DNA from: Candidatus Galacturonatibacter soehngenii
Lineage (GTDB): Bacteria > Bacillota > Clostridia > Lachnospirales > Lachnospiraceae
Direction of reading: 5' to 3'
Length of the DNA: 64,000 bases
NCBI RefSeq assembly: GCF_008830185.1
Contig: NZ_WAGX01000005.1
Span: 186,001 to 250,000 of the forward strand
A program made the position numbers and the translations under genes. The notes under the pieces are model-generated. The model saw only the letters and a list, made by a program, of their open reading frames with translations, searched no databases and was not told the origin of the DNA. This document shows positions 17,263 to 25,062 of the stretch, one piece after another. Numbering within the stretch: the stretch's first letter is position 1; the number at the start of each line of letters is the position of its first letter.

Positions 17263-17562
17263 ATGGATACTATTAAAGAACTTCAAAAAGCCTTTATGCA
17301 GAATAAAGAAGAAGATTGGATTGACAAAGAACGCAAATTAATGAATGATATTGTAAATTATACCTGTTCCCAAAATGGGACAAGTGCGATTCAAGGTTAT
17401 GAGTCAAGCGCTGTTTTGGCTTTTCTTGAAAAACCTGCTGAAGAAGTAAAAGAAATTCTCAAAATAGAAACTATGGATGCGAAAGAATTACAAACTCTTA
17501 TGTATGCTTTGGCACCTAAAGTAAAGAAATTTGGCAATTTCATGACTACAAAGAGCTTTTAA
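17263..17562 (+). CDS. Hypothetical protein, 99 aa
   Basis: Not recognised. A small soluble, mostly helical protein without signal peptide or membrane segment; composition is Lys/Glu rich. It has one Cys (NYTCSQNG) and a C-terminal conserved-looking tail (MYALAPKVKKFGNFMTTKSF). The start at 17263 is chosen because AAAGGAG lies 12-13 bases upstream and the protein begins cleanly there; a TTG nine codons earlier is less likely. It has its own candidate promoter and a terminator, so it is probably expressed alone. Confidence 0.6.
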   Translation: MDTIKELQKAFMQNKEEDWIDKERKLMNDIVNYTCSQNGTSAIQGYESSAVLAFLEKPAEEVKEILKIETMDAKELQTLMYALAPKVKKFGNFMTTKSF

Positions 17563-17603
17563 TTATAGATAAAATATATGAATTCATTTGCAATATTAAT
17601 AAG

Positions 17604-17640
17604 AAAACCCTTGTAAACTATTTCAGTTTCAAGGGTTATT
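17604..17640. terminator. Bidirectional terminator between the hypothetical gene and rplT
   Basis: Stem AAAACCCTTG / CAAGGGTTATT with an inner AAACT/AGTTT pairing; A-run before and T-run after, so it can serve both converging genes. Confidence 0.8.
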
Positions 17641-17646
17641 TTCATA

Positions 17647-18003
17647 TTAGGCTATCTTTGATTTTGCAAGTTCTGCTAATGTTGCAAATCCTTCTGCATC
17701 ATTAATTGCCATATCAGATAACATTTTTCTATTCATTTCAACTCCAGCTAATTTTAAACCATACATAAATTTGCTGTAACTTAATCCGTTAATTCTAGCT
17801 GCTGCATTGATACGAGCAATCCATAACTGTCTAAACTGTCTCTTTCTTTGCTTTCTACCAGCATATGAGCTAGTTAATGCTCTCATAACTGATTGTTTTG
17901 CTACTCTATACTGTTTTGATCTAGCTCCTCTATATCCTTTAGCTAGCTTTAATACTCTATTATGCTTTTTCTTAGCGTTCATTCCGCCTTTAATTCTTGC
18001 CAT
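17647..18003 (-). CDS. rplT: Ribosomal protein L20
   Basis: 118-aa bL20 of the large ribosomal subunit, full family length. The basic N-terminal extension ([26 protein letters not shown]) and the [13 protein letters not shown] block are diagnostic. L20 binds 23S rRNA early in assembly and, in Firmicutes, represses its own operon through the infC leader. Third gene of infC-rpmI-rplT; start follows AAAGGAGG. Confidence 0.98.
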   Translation of the reverse strand: MARIKGGMNAKKKHNRVLKLAKGYRGARSKQYRVAKQSVMRALTSSYAGRKQRKRQFRQLWIARINAAARINGLSYSKFMYGLKLAGVEMNRKMLSDMAINDAEGFATLAELAKSKIA

Positions 18004-18034
18004 TTGTCGATTTCCTCCTTTACTCTATTTTATC

Positions 18035-18232
18035 CTATAAATAAGGTAAGATTTTTTTCATATTTTTAACGTTAGTAGCATCTGTCATAGTAGCTTTTCT
18101 AAGATTTCTCTTTCTCTTTGCAGATTTCTTTGTCAGGATGTGACTCTTATATGCCTTCATTCTTTTTAATTTTCCTGTACCTGTTTTTTTGAAACGTTTA
18201 GCAGCTGCTTTACTAGTTTTTATTTTTGGCAT
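18035..18232 (-). CDS. rpmI: Ribosomal protein L35
   Basis: 65-aa bL35, very basic, beginning [20 protein letters not shown], typical length. Second gene of the infC operon, 31 bases before rplT and 98 after infC. Start follows AAGGAGG. Confidence 0.98.
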   Translation of the reverse strand: MPKIKTSKAAAKRFKKTGTGKLKRMKAYKSHILTKKSAKRKRNLRKATMTDATNVKNMKKILPYL

Positions 18233-18330
18233 GATATTTCCTCCTTAATAATTGTCATAAATTAAAAATCTATATTATTGTCACATAGTGACGATAATTC
18301 CTAAATGATACACAGACAGTCAAGATGAAA

Positions 18331-18837
18331 TTAACGTTTTTCAGTCAAAAACATCATCATACTTCGTCCTTCGAGCTTAGCAGCTTTCTCAACAACTGCT
18401 ATATCAGATAACTGCCCCGCAAAATCATCCAAAATATGTTTACTTGCATTAATATGAGCCATCTCTCTTCCTCTAAAACGTAAAGTAACTTTCACCTTAT
18501 CACCTTTTTCAATGAATTTTCTGGCTGCATTTACTTTTGTTTTTAAATCATTGGCATCAATATTAGGTGATAGACGTACTTCTTTAATGTCTATGGTTTT
18601 TTGTTTTTTCTTAGCCTCTTTTTCTTTTCTGGCTAACTCATATCTGTATTTACCATAGTCAATTATTTTACATACTGGTGGTTTTGCTGTAGGAGCAATT
18701 TTTACCAAATCAAGCTCAGCTTCTCTTGCTAGTTTCATTGCATCCTTGGCTGACATAACTCCTAATTGTTCTCCGTTTTCCCCGATCAAACGAATTTCCT
18801 TATCTCTGATCTGTTCGTTAATCATTAATTCGCTAAT
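18331..18837 (-). CDS. infC: Translation initiation factor IF-3, probable AUU start
   Basis: 168 aa when read from an ATT codon at 18837-18835. IF-3 binds the 30S subunit and checks the initiator tRNA-start codon pair. The N-domain (NEQIRDKEIRLIGENGEQLG), the lysine-rich linker helix (about 75-90) and the C-domain (KVKVTLRFRGREMAHI) are intact. GGAGGTG (18851-18845) lies 7 bases before this ATT, an ideal spacing, whereas the first ATG at 18825 is 19 bases away. AUU starts on infC are known in other bacteria and let IF-3 repress its own translation. An ATG start would give 164 aa. Confidence 0.95.
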   Translation of the reverse strand: MSELMINEQIRDKEIRLIGENGEQLGVMSAKDAMKLAREAELDLVKIAPTAKPPVCKIIDYGKYRYELARKEKEAKKKQKTIDIKEVRLSPNIDANDLKTKVNAARKFIEKGDKVKVTLRFRGREMAHINASKHILDDFAGQLSDIAVVEKAAKLEGRSMMMFLTEKR

Positions 18838-18844
18838 AACTGTG

Positions 18845-19165
18845 CACCTCCATGAATTCGCAACAACTTTACTGCCATTGCATTTGCGTTAATATAAATG
18901 TAGCATTTACTATAAATAGCTGTTGTATTGCAACAAGCTAATTATTATAATGTTGATAGCAAGCTTATCAAAAGAAAAAGCCTGTTTAAACAAAAAAAGG
19001 AATAGCCATACAGCTATCCACTTAATCTAAGACCATTAATATACAACATTAATTTTCAAATATTAACCATTAGTCACTTAAACGTGCTAAGGTGAGAGTG
19101 GATACTCTGCTTTCTTTTATTCATGACAAGTGAAACATTTTGCTGCTTCATCTTGCTTTACAACA
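18845..19165 (-). promoter_or_regulatory. Long infC leader, probable L20-type attenuator
   Basis: About 320 bases without a gene lie upstream of infC. In the transcript order there is a 5' hairpin AGAGT-ATCC-ACTCT (19108-19095) followed by CACC, a long AT-rich stretch, a terminator-like hairpin with seven T (19019-18992), and then the infC ribosome site. An L20-responsive leader of this plan (Rfam L20_leader) is known ahead of infC-rpmI-rplT in Firmicutes. The identity rests on position and the terminator; covariance was not tested. Confidence 0.65.
18992..19019 (-). terminator. Attenuator hairpin in the infC leader
   Basis: Minus-strand GGATAGC-TGTAT-GGCTATTCC (one bulged T) followed by TTTTTTT, 150 bases upstream of the infC start. 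Well formed, so most transcripts should stop here unless it is prevented from folding. Confidence 0.75.
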
Positions 19166-19171
19166 TTAGTA

Positions 19172-19200
19172 ACTTTATCATATATCTTCTAATAAGTCAA
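19172..19200 (-). promoter_or_regulatory. Candidate promoter of infC-rpmI-rplT
   Basis: TTGACT (19200-19195) and TAAAGT (19177-19172), 17-base spacer, just after the end of the PilZ gene. Confidence 0.5.
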
Positions 19201-19219
19201 TACTTATTCTTCAAAACAT

Positions 19220-19885
19220 TTATTCTTTTAATTCAATTATGTTTTTACTATTCAGAGATTTTATTGATATCAGTTCTCTTTGCTTTTTGGCTATATAGTA
19301 TTCTACCATACGATTTACCGCACCAAACTTACAGCCATATAAAAATCGATTATTATTCCACTCTTGCTTTCTAACTATTTCACCAACAAAATTAAAAGTT
19401 GTGCCATTATCACTATCAATAAAAACCAAGTGTACTTCTTCGTTAAAATTCTCAATATCCTTCTCTGTAGTAAATGAAAAACCACTTGCGCTAAGGTCAT
19501 GTACCACTACATTAATTGTACCTTTATTCGCCCCGACTCTTGCAGTTCCTGTATATCCCATTTCAAGGCGAAATCTTCCTCTACGATTGATTTGCAAACC
19601 ACTTTTGGGAGAAGTAATCATATGATATACTTCATTTTTGTATTTCACACCTTTTATAACGCACTCTCTCCAAATGACTGGCTGCCCACCTTCTATATCA
19701 GCAGTTACGCTGATTCTAAGTTTTCCAGTATTAAAGTCAAGCATTTTACCATCCTGTTTAATTGGTTCAATAAAAATACCATCAAAGGCACTGAATTTCG
19801 TCACTGCTTCGTATTGCAATTTATTTTCTTTAAACGATACTTCAATTTGTATTTTTGTATTTTCCCTTAAATCAATTAACTTCAT
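19220..19885 (-). CDS. PilZ-domain protein, YcgR-like c-di-GMP receptor
   Basis: 221-aa cytoplasmic protein with two beta domains. The N-terminal part (about 1-95) resembles the YcgR/YpfA flagellar-brake N domain. The C-terminal PilZ domain (about 100-215) has both cyclic-di-GMP binding motifs: RRGRFR (RxxxR type) near residue 104-109 and DLSASGF (D/NxSxxG) near 138-144. It should therefore bind c-di-GMP; control of motility or of another output is inferred from the family. No flagellar genes are in this window. Monocistronic, same strand as infC. Confidence 0.9.
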   Translation of the reverse strand: MKLIDLRENTKIQIEVSFKENKLQYEAVTKFSAFDGIFIEPIKQDGKMLDFNTGKLRISVTADIEGGQPVIWRECVIKGVKYKNEVYHMITSPKSGLQINRRGRFRLEMGYTGTARVGANKGTINVVVHDLSASGFSFTTEKDIENFNEEVHLVFIDSDNGTTFNFVGEIVRKQEWNNNRFLYGCKFGAVNRMVEYYIAKKQRELISIKSLNSKNIIELKE

Positions 19886-19950
19886 AACTGCTCGTTCCCT
19901 TCCCCATTTATCCTTCGTAACACTTTAACCTATCCATTCGAGAATCTTTG

Positions 19951-21090
19951 TTACTTACTTTCACTAATTTTTCCTTTCGCAATACTGTATGGATGAATTT
20001 TAATACCAAATTTCTTTTCATATTTTTTTATAAGTGAAACTTCTTTTTGCGTAACAATCAATACACTTAATCCTTCTTTACCATTTCTTCCGCATCTACC
20101 TGCTCGGTGTAAATAATCATTTTCATTTTCAGAAATACTGATATTAAAAATTGTATCTACATCTTCAAAATGTAATCCTCTTGCTGCAATGTCAGTTGCA
20201 ATTAAAAGCTGTAATTTATTGGACTTGAAAGCATCAATTACTTTTTTTCTGTCTTTTTTTACATTGGAACCGTGTATACAATCTGCATTATAATGATGAT
20301 ACTTTAATTTCTCTGTTAGTTCTTCAATATCGGATACTTTATTGATAAATACCATAGCCTTCTTAGGTTTAATACTATTGGCAAGTTTTCGAAGCATTTC
20401 AAGTTTGTCTCTTCTATCCACAGTAAAATAAATATGTTTTATATTTTTTGGAATAGCTGTCTTATTGCTTTTAGAAAGTGAGATAATAAGTGGGTCCTTT
20501 AATATCTCCTTCCCTGTGTCTATCGCAATCTTTGACATACTTGCAGAAAACATAAGGATTTTTGTGTCCCTCATACAGCATTTTACAACTGCCTTTACAC
20601 CTTCTAAATTATTCTTATCTAACATTTTATCCGCTTCATCAATGACGATTGTTTTTACAGTATGAGCGGTTATTTTTTTCTTTTTTATTAGTTCTAAAAT
20701 TCTTCCTGTCGTACCTATCACAATCTGTGGTTTTTCTTTTAGCTTTTCTATTTGCCTGTTGATATTTACATCACCAACAATCGTAGCAGCTTCGATTGCT
20801 AACCCCGAATTTTTTGACAAAGATTGTACCTGCCTGTTGACTTGCAAAGCAAGTTCATGTGTAGGAACTAAGACTATTGCTTGTAATCCCTTTTCTACGG
20901 GGATTAGTGTTTTATAGATAGGAAGTAGATATGCTAATGTCTTTCCTGAGCCTGTCTCAGATTGTACGATAAGGTCTCTCTTTTCGTCAGCCTCAAACAC
21001 TTTTTGCTGCACTTCATTTGCCTTCACTATTTTTTCTTTCTTTAAGGCTTCTATTACAACCTTATCTAATCCAAATTCCTTAAAATCCAT
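19951..21090 (-). CDS. DEAD-box ATP-dependent RNA helicase
   Basis: 379-aa two-domain helicase. Motifs: I SETGSGKT, Ia PTHELALQ, II DEAD within VIDEADKML, III SAS (rather than SAT) in MFSASMS, and VI HRAGRCGRNG. The C-terminal tail after motif VI is short, so there is no extra RNA-binding domain of the DbpA or CshA type. Start at 21090 follows GGAGGACAG; a longer in-frame start at 21165 lacks a ribosome site. It unwinds short RNA duplexes, probably in RNA turnover or ribosome assembly. A branched RNA fold candidate lies in its leader. Confidence 0.93.
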   Translation of the reverse strand: MDFKEFGLDKVVIEALKKEKIVKANEVQQKVFEADEKRDLIVQSETGSGKTLAYLLPIYKTLIPVEKGLQAIVLVPTHELALQVNRQVQSLSKNSGLAIEAATIVGDVNINRQIEKLKEKPQIVIGTTGRILELIKKKKITAHTVKTIVIDEADKMLDKNNLEGVKAVVKCCMRDTKILMFSASMSKIAIDTGKEILKDPLIISLSKSNKTAIPKNIKHIYFTVDRRDKLEMLRKLANSIKPKKAMVFINKVSDIEELTEKLKYHHYNADCIHGSNVKKDRKKVIDAFKSNKLQLLIATDIAARGLHFEDVDTIFNISISENENDYLHRAGRCGRNGKEGLSVLIVTQKEVSLIKKYEKKFGIKIHPYSIAKGKISESK

Positions 21091-21123
21091 TCTGTCCTCC
21101 GTTATTAAATAAAAAATATTTTT

Positions 21124-21243
21124 GAAAAAGGACTTGCCTCTTTCACAATACACCATTGATTTCATTAGCTTAAGAAAATGAAATCACAAGGTTTAGCTGA
21201 ATAACTATTTCAACTTAGTGATTAAGTAGACAAGTCCTTTTCA
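21124..21243 (-). other. Candidate structured RNA in the leader of the helicase gene
   Basis: On the minus strand an outer stem GAAAAGGACTTG / CAAGTCCTTTTTC (about 12 bp) closes a 95-base region holding two internal hairpins: ACTTA-ATCAC-TAAGT and a longer GATTTCAT/ATGAAATC stem whose base extends with CC..GG. The 3' side ends in five T. It could be the terminator of the SEC-C gene with a very large loop, a cis-regulatory leader of the helicase, or a small RNA. Confidence 0.45.
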
Positions 21244-21252
21244 TAAATGATA

Positions 21253-21753
21253 CTATTTGCCACAACATTTTTTATATTTCTTACCGCTTCCACATGGACA
21301 AGGATCATTTCTTCCAACTTTTTGACCTTTAACAACGGTTCCTGAAGCTTTTTGTGCTTTGTACAATTCTTTTCTTTTTTCAGGTGTTAAAAGCTCGTCC
21401 CATTCTGGTAGATTGTATAACCATTCTGCTTTAGCTTCTACCATGTTATAGTATAGTTTCTCAGAATCAAAATCGAGACTTACCACTGTATCCTCTGTCA
21501 TCTCTTCAATTGGATTCTCAGTTTTTAAACTTTCATTGATTCCATCTAAAAAACCAACCATTGTCATGATGTCTGTATTGTATTTTGCAGCTAATTCTTT
21601 TACTGTTCCTTCTACTACTTCTGAAGGATTTGCTAAAATTTGTTTGTAAATACCTTGCTCTATTTTAAAATAAGCGCCCCATAGCTGATCACTTTCTTGT
21701 TGACTCATATCCTGTGAATATGCTGTTTCTCTCCAAGTTTGTAATAATCCCAT
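21253..21753 (-). CDS. SEC-C zinc-motif protein
   Basis: 166-aa protein. Residues about 1-125 form a helical domain without a recognised family; the C-terminus (about 145-166) is a SEC-C metal-binding motif, [17 protein letters not shown], with the C-x-C...CC zinc ligands as in the SecA tail. The motif usually binds zinc and contacts SecB, ribosomes or other partners in SecA; as a stand-alone protein its role is unknown. A basic linker containing VKGQKVGR precedes the motif. Monocistronic, upstream of the helicase. Confidence 0.8.
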   Translation of the reverse strand: MGLLQTWRETAYSQDMSQQESDQLWGAYFKIEQGIYKQILANPSEVVEGTVKELAAKYNTDIMTMVGFLDGINESLKTENPIEEMTEDTVVSLDFDSEKLYYNMVEAKAEWLYNLPEWDELLTPEKRKELYKAQKASGTVVKGQKVGRNDPCPCGSGKKYKKCCGK

Positions 21754-21914
21754 TTTTTTACCATCCTTTATTCCTTAGTGTTTTAAGATAGCTATAGTAT
21801 ATTATATTTTATAGATTTTTTCAAACTTTTTTACTAGATTTATTATTGTAATAAAAAAAATAATTTTTTTGATTAAATGATGTATAAGTTTTCATATTTG
21901 ACCAATACTATAAT

Positions 21915-22070
21915 TAATCTTATTGATAACACAAAAAGATATCAAAAGATTATTGCGTATGCTCTTGGTGATTACCAAATCCCCCTTTGTTAATCACCAC
22001 ACCAAAGAAAAAGAAATACTTATCCTCCCCTTTTGTATCCCCCTTGCGGCAAAGGCGTCGCGAGGGGGAT
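21915..22070. other. Three consecutive strong hairpins in a 410-bp gene-free gap
   Basis: The 21754-22162 gap has no credible gene. It holds hairpins at 21915-21952 (TAATCTT + TTGATA arms), 21966-21999 (TGGTGATTA / TAATCACCA arms) and 22037-22070 (ATCCCCCT..GCG / CGC..AGGGGGAT arms). The last is GC-rich, unlike the AT-rich flank. A 61-codon open frame from a TTG spans them but has no ribosome site. A dispersed intergenic repeat or small RNA is possible. Confidence 0.5.
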
Positions 22071-22162
22071 ATTTGTTTTAATTGAACTACAAAATAGTAA
22101 CGGACATGCATGTGCAGCTGATATATTCCTAACAATTTATTTTCAACGTTCTCCTTAACAGC

Positions 22163-22705
22163 CTATTTAATATTAATTTCCTTTAAATCTAGTAAGTCTG
22201 TTAGTTTCTGTAATGACTCAATTTCTATATATTCAAACTGGTCTGACTTTATATTAATTCCATAAGTTTTTATCCCCACTCTATTTCCAAGTTCAATATC
22301 ACAGAATGAGTCTCCAACAAGTAATGACTCATCTAAATCAATATTAGGATATTTAAGCGTTGCCTGTTCAAAAAGTCCTGGCTTTGGTTTATAACATTTG
22401 CACCCCTCCTCTTTTGTATGTGGACAAAAGAAAATATCCTTCAAAACTATGTCATTATCTAATAATATATTTACAAGTCGTCTTGTAAATTCGTAATACT
22501 GTTCTAAGCTAATAATACCTTGATTAATAATATATTGGTTTGTCAATATAATAATTTCATAATTCGATTCACGTAATCTTTTCAGTGTATGAATTGCTCC
22601 ATTTAGAAAAACAGGAGTTTTTACCTCCCCCCATTTTTCATCTGGATAATCCTCTATAATCGTTCCGTCTCTATCTAAAAATACTACTTTTATTTTGTCT
22701 CTCAT
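22163..22705 (-). CDS. HAD-IIIA phosphatase, GmhB/histidinol-phosphatase-like
   Basis: 180-aa phosphatase. Motif I is FLDRDGTII with the nucleophile Asp 11 and acid/base Asp 13; motif II is ILTNQ; a zinc loop CPHTKEEGCKCYKPKPG matches the C-x-H...C-x-C pattern of GmhB and HisB-N; motif IV is VGDSFCDIELG. The family removes phosphate from heptose-bisphosphate or histidinol-phosphate. No heptose or histidine genes are adjacent, so the substrate is unknown. Starts 6 bases after the DUF1835 gene and is probably co-transcribed with it. Confidence 0.88.
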   Translation of the reverse strand: MRDKIKVVFLDRDGTIIEDYPDEKWGEVKTPVFLNGAIHTLKRLRESNYEIIILTNQYIINQGIISLEQYYEFTRRLVNILLDNDIVLKDIFFCPHTKEEGCKCYKPKPGLFEQATLKYPNIDLDESLLVGDSFCDIELGNRVGIKTYGINIKSDQFEYIEIESLQKLTDLLDLKEINIK

Positions 22706-22711
22706 ACCTGT

Positions 22712-23530
22712 TTATACCCTTTTAAGTACCTGACAATACTTGTTTTCATGATAGTTTACAACCTCCAGCTCTCCTCGTTCTATCATATTAATTATTCTTT
22801 TTGCATACCACCAATCACCAACGCCCAAAGGGTATTTCCCTAAAATATTTCCTATCAATTGTACCATTTCAAACTCTTTATCTGGTATTTCTTTTCTAAT
22901 AATATGGTCATAGAAATCTTCTAGAACTCCGATTAATTTTCCATTTACATATGCTCGTAGAGCACTATTGTCCACTTTTAGTTCATTCCATAATAATGCA
23001 TACTCACTAATTACACTTGCTGTTAATTCTTCTTCGAAAGGAAGGTATTTATAATATTCTTCTGGTTCTACTTCTCCCCAATTTGTCAGAAATAAAATTT
23101 TATTGTCAGAGCCATGTTTATAATCTGGCAGCTTGATTGCAGATAATTTGCAATGATAGTCTTTTAACAAGCTACAAGTATAGTAGTATCCACATATAGA
23201 ATATGGGGCATTGCTATACCATAAACGGATTTTTTCTCCTTGTGATGCATATTTTTTTAATCGTTCTATTTCATTTAAGTATATTGGCCAAGTTTCCTCT
23301 AAGGCTTTGGCTATACTTTTGTCAACTCTTCCATTTGCAGTATAAAGCTCCATAATCAAGTTTTTTCGATATTCACTTTCTACCGCTTCATTGATATTAC
23401 CAATGTCTAGCAGAAAAGGGATACAAACTACTTCTGACTTTTTTATACCGTTTACTTGCCCATTCTCTGCATAACCCTGTGCTATCTTCATTGCTCCGCC
23501 TTCACTTTCCCCAAACATTACTTCTACCAT
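22712..23530 (-). CDS. DUF1835 / DUF3658 protein
   Basis: 272-aa cytoplasmic protein. The N-terminal half (about 1-135) looks like DUF1835 (begins EVMFGESEGGAMK, then IPFLLDIGNI and RLWYSNAPYSICGYYYTCSLL). The C-terminal half (about 165-270) looks like DUF3658 (LLWNELKVDNSALRAYVNGKL, GKYPLGVGDWWYAKRI). These two occur together in Firmicutes proteins of unknown function. Start at 23530 follows GGAGG. Located among acetyl- and methyl-transferase genes that look like accessory genes. Confidence 0.75.
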   Translation of the reverse strand: MVEVMFGESEGGAMKIAQGYAENGQVNGIKKSEVVCIPFLLDIGNINEAVESEYRKNLIMELYTANGRVDKSIAKALEETWPIYLNEIERLKKYASQGEKIRLWYSNAPYSICGYYYTCSLLKDYHCKLSAIKLPDYKHGSDNKILFLTNWGEVEPEEYYKYLPFEEELTASVISEYALLWNELKVDNSALRAYVNGKLIGVLEDFYDHIIRKEIPDKEFEMVQLIGNILGKYPLGVGDWWYAKRIINMIERGELEVVNYHENKYCQVLKRV

Positions 23531-23639
23531 AGAACCTCCTTAATATACTTTTTAATATACTTAACATTAATCTGCATATATAACTGTCTTCTAGTATGAA
23601 TCTTATATAAATTGAAGCCTTTACCTATAAATTTTAAGT

Positions 23640-24398
23640 TTACACTTTCATTAAAAAAACAAGTCCATGTAGCCCATAACCCAGTATATTTTTATTTTCG
23701 CAAGTTTTTAAATGTAATTTCATATATTTATCAAAATTTTCTTTACTTGCATCATTAAAGCTGTCGTTATGCATATAAACGTTACCATCTGATGTTAAGT
23801 GATGAAGAATTTTAAGTTTATAATCAGATGACATTGTTTCTATGTCTTCTGGTAGCAAATAAACAAAAGAATCTCCTGAATTTCTATTCTCATAGTACCC
23901 TAATATTTCTTCTATATTTTCTAATCTTTTATCTAGTTGCATAAATAAAACTGCCAATAAATTGATATAGCTTATCACAAGAATTCCTTCTTTTTTTAAA
24001 ATTCTTAGGCATTCCTTTATAGCACAATTGCGTCCTTCTTCGTTTAAATGATAAAAAGCACCCATGCAAAGAACAACATCAAAGTATTGATTATCATACT
24101 TATCAACATTACAAATATCTCCAATAAATATATCTTGTAATAAATTATTTTGTTGCTTTTTATGTATCATGTCAACATTGTGCGGCACTATATCACTTGC
24201 CACTACACTATGACCTCTTTTGGCTAATTCAAACGCATAGTTTCCTGTTCCCGCACAACCATCAAAAATTCTGCAACGTTGTGGTAATACGGTATTAAAA
24301 TAGTGCATAGTTGTCAACCACTCTATATTATGGCTATAATCTCTAAACAACCTCCCATCCTCATCATAATTACTATAGTAGTCTATTATTTCCTTCAT
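23640..24398 (-). CDS. Class I SAM-dependent methyltransferase
   Basis: 252-aa methyltransferase. The Rossmann motif I is IFDGCAGTGNYAFELAKRG near residues 42-60, motif II includes VVASDIV, and the post-motif is FDVVLCMGAFYHL. The fold matches Methyltransf_11/25 small-molecule or ubiquinone-type enzymes. Substrate not deducible. Start follows AAAAGGGAGG. Separated by about 70-110 bases from both neighbours, so it may be transcribed alone. Confidence 0.85.
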   Translation of the reverse strand: MKEIIDYYSNYDEDGRLFRDYSHNIEWLTTMHYFNTVLPQRCRIFDGCAGTGNYAFELAKRGHSVVASDIVPHNVDMIHKKQQNNLLQDIFIGDICNVDKYDNQYFDVVLCMGAFYHLNEEGRNCAIKECLRILKKEGILVISYINLLAVLFMQLDKRLENIEEILGYYENRNSGDSFVYLLPEDIETMSSDYKLKILHHLTSDGNVYMHNDSFNDASKENFDKYMKLHLKTCENKNILGYGLHGLVFLMKV

Positions 24399-24471
24399 AT
24401 TTTATTTAACCCTCCCTTTTAAAGCAATATTCTCTAAGAATATTATTCATACAGAACAATAAACAACTCAT

Positions 24472-24975
24472 CTATGTATAATAATGTAGTTTTATTTGCA
24501 CTTCTGACTTATCTTCACTATCTTCATCAATATGAATTATATTACCGCCCATTGAAAGATAAAAATTGAGTGCATTTGTATTATATTTATTGACCGATAT
24601 GAAGAATTCATCACTTCCATTGCTTTTAATAATTTCTTTGCCTATGGTAAAAAACGTACGTCCGATTCCTTTTTTTTGATACTCTTTTCGAACATAAAGA
24701 AGTCCAATCTCCTGCTTAAAATTGCGAAAAGGCCTATATGGCTCTCCACAACTCATATAACCAATAATTTGTTCATAATCAAAAGCAATATATAAAGTAA
24801 TATTGGGGTTATTAACTATTTCTTCGAATTTCAAAGTATTCCTTAAGATATCATAATTATTTATTTTATCATCAGAATAAATTCCTCTATATGTAGTGTT
24901 CCATATTTCTTTCTTTAAAACAGCCAGCCTATAGCAATCCTCAATGTCTGCCAATCTATATGTTATTTGTTCCAT
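24472..24975 (-). CDS. GNAT-family N-acetyltransferase
   Basis: 167-aa acetyltransferase. It begins ITYRLADIEDCYRLAVLKKEIWNTTYRGIYSD, typical of GNAT enzymes, and has the acetyl-CoA loop RKEYQKKGIGRTFF at about 113-126. The C-terminal beta strand NALNFYLSMGG is also typical. Acceptor unknown. It lies between the methyltransferase and an AAC(3)-like gene. Confidence 0.88.
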   Translation of the reverse strand: MEQITYRLADIEDCYRLAVLKKEIWNTTYRGIYSDDKINNYDILRNTLKFEEIVNNPNITLYIAFDYEQIIGYMSCGEPYRPFRNFKQEIGLLYVRKEYQKKGIGRTFFTIGKEIIKSNGSDEFFISVNKYNTNALNFYLSMGGNIIHIDEDSEDKSEVQIKLHYYT

Positions 24976-25062
24976 ATATATTTTCCCACTCCTTTAGAAA
25001 CAACTTTTATCTGTAAGGTTATCAAAATAGTTAATTTATGTTCCCCCTTATGTTTATTTACT

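Noticed and set aside
21950-22135. 61-codon frame across the hairpin region
   Set aside because: TTG start without a ribosome site, and the frame runs through inverted repeats. Better explained as structured non-coding DNA.
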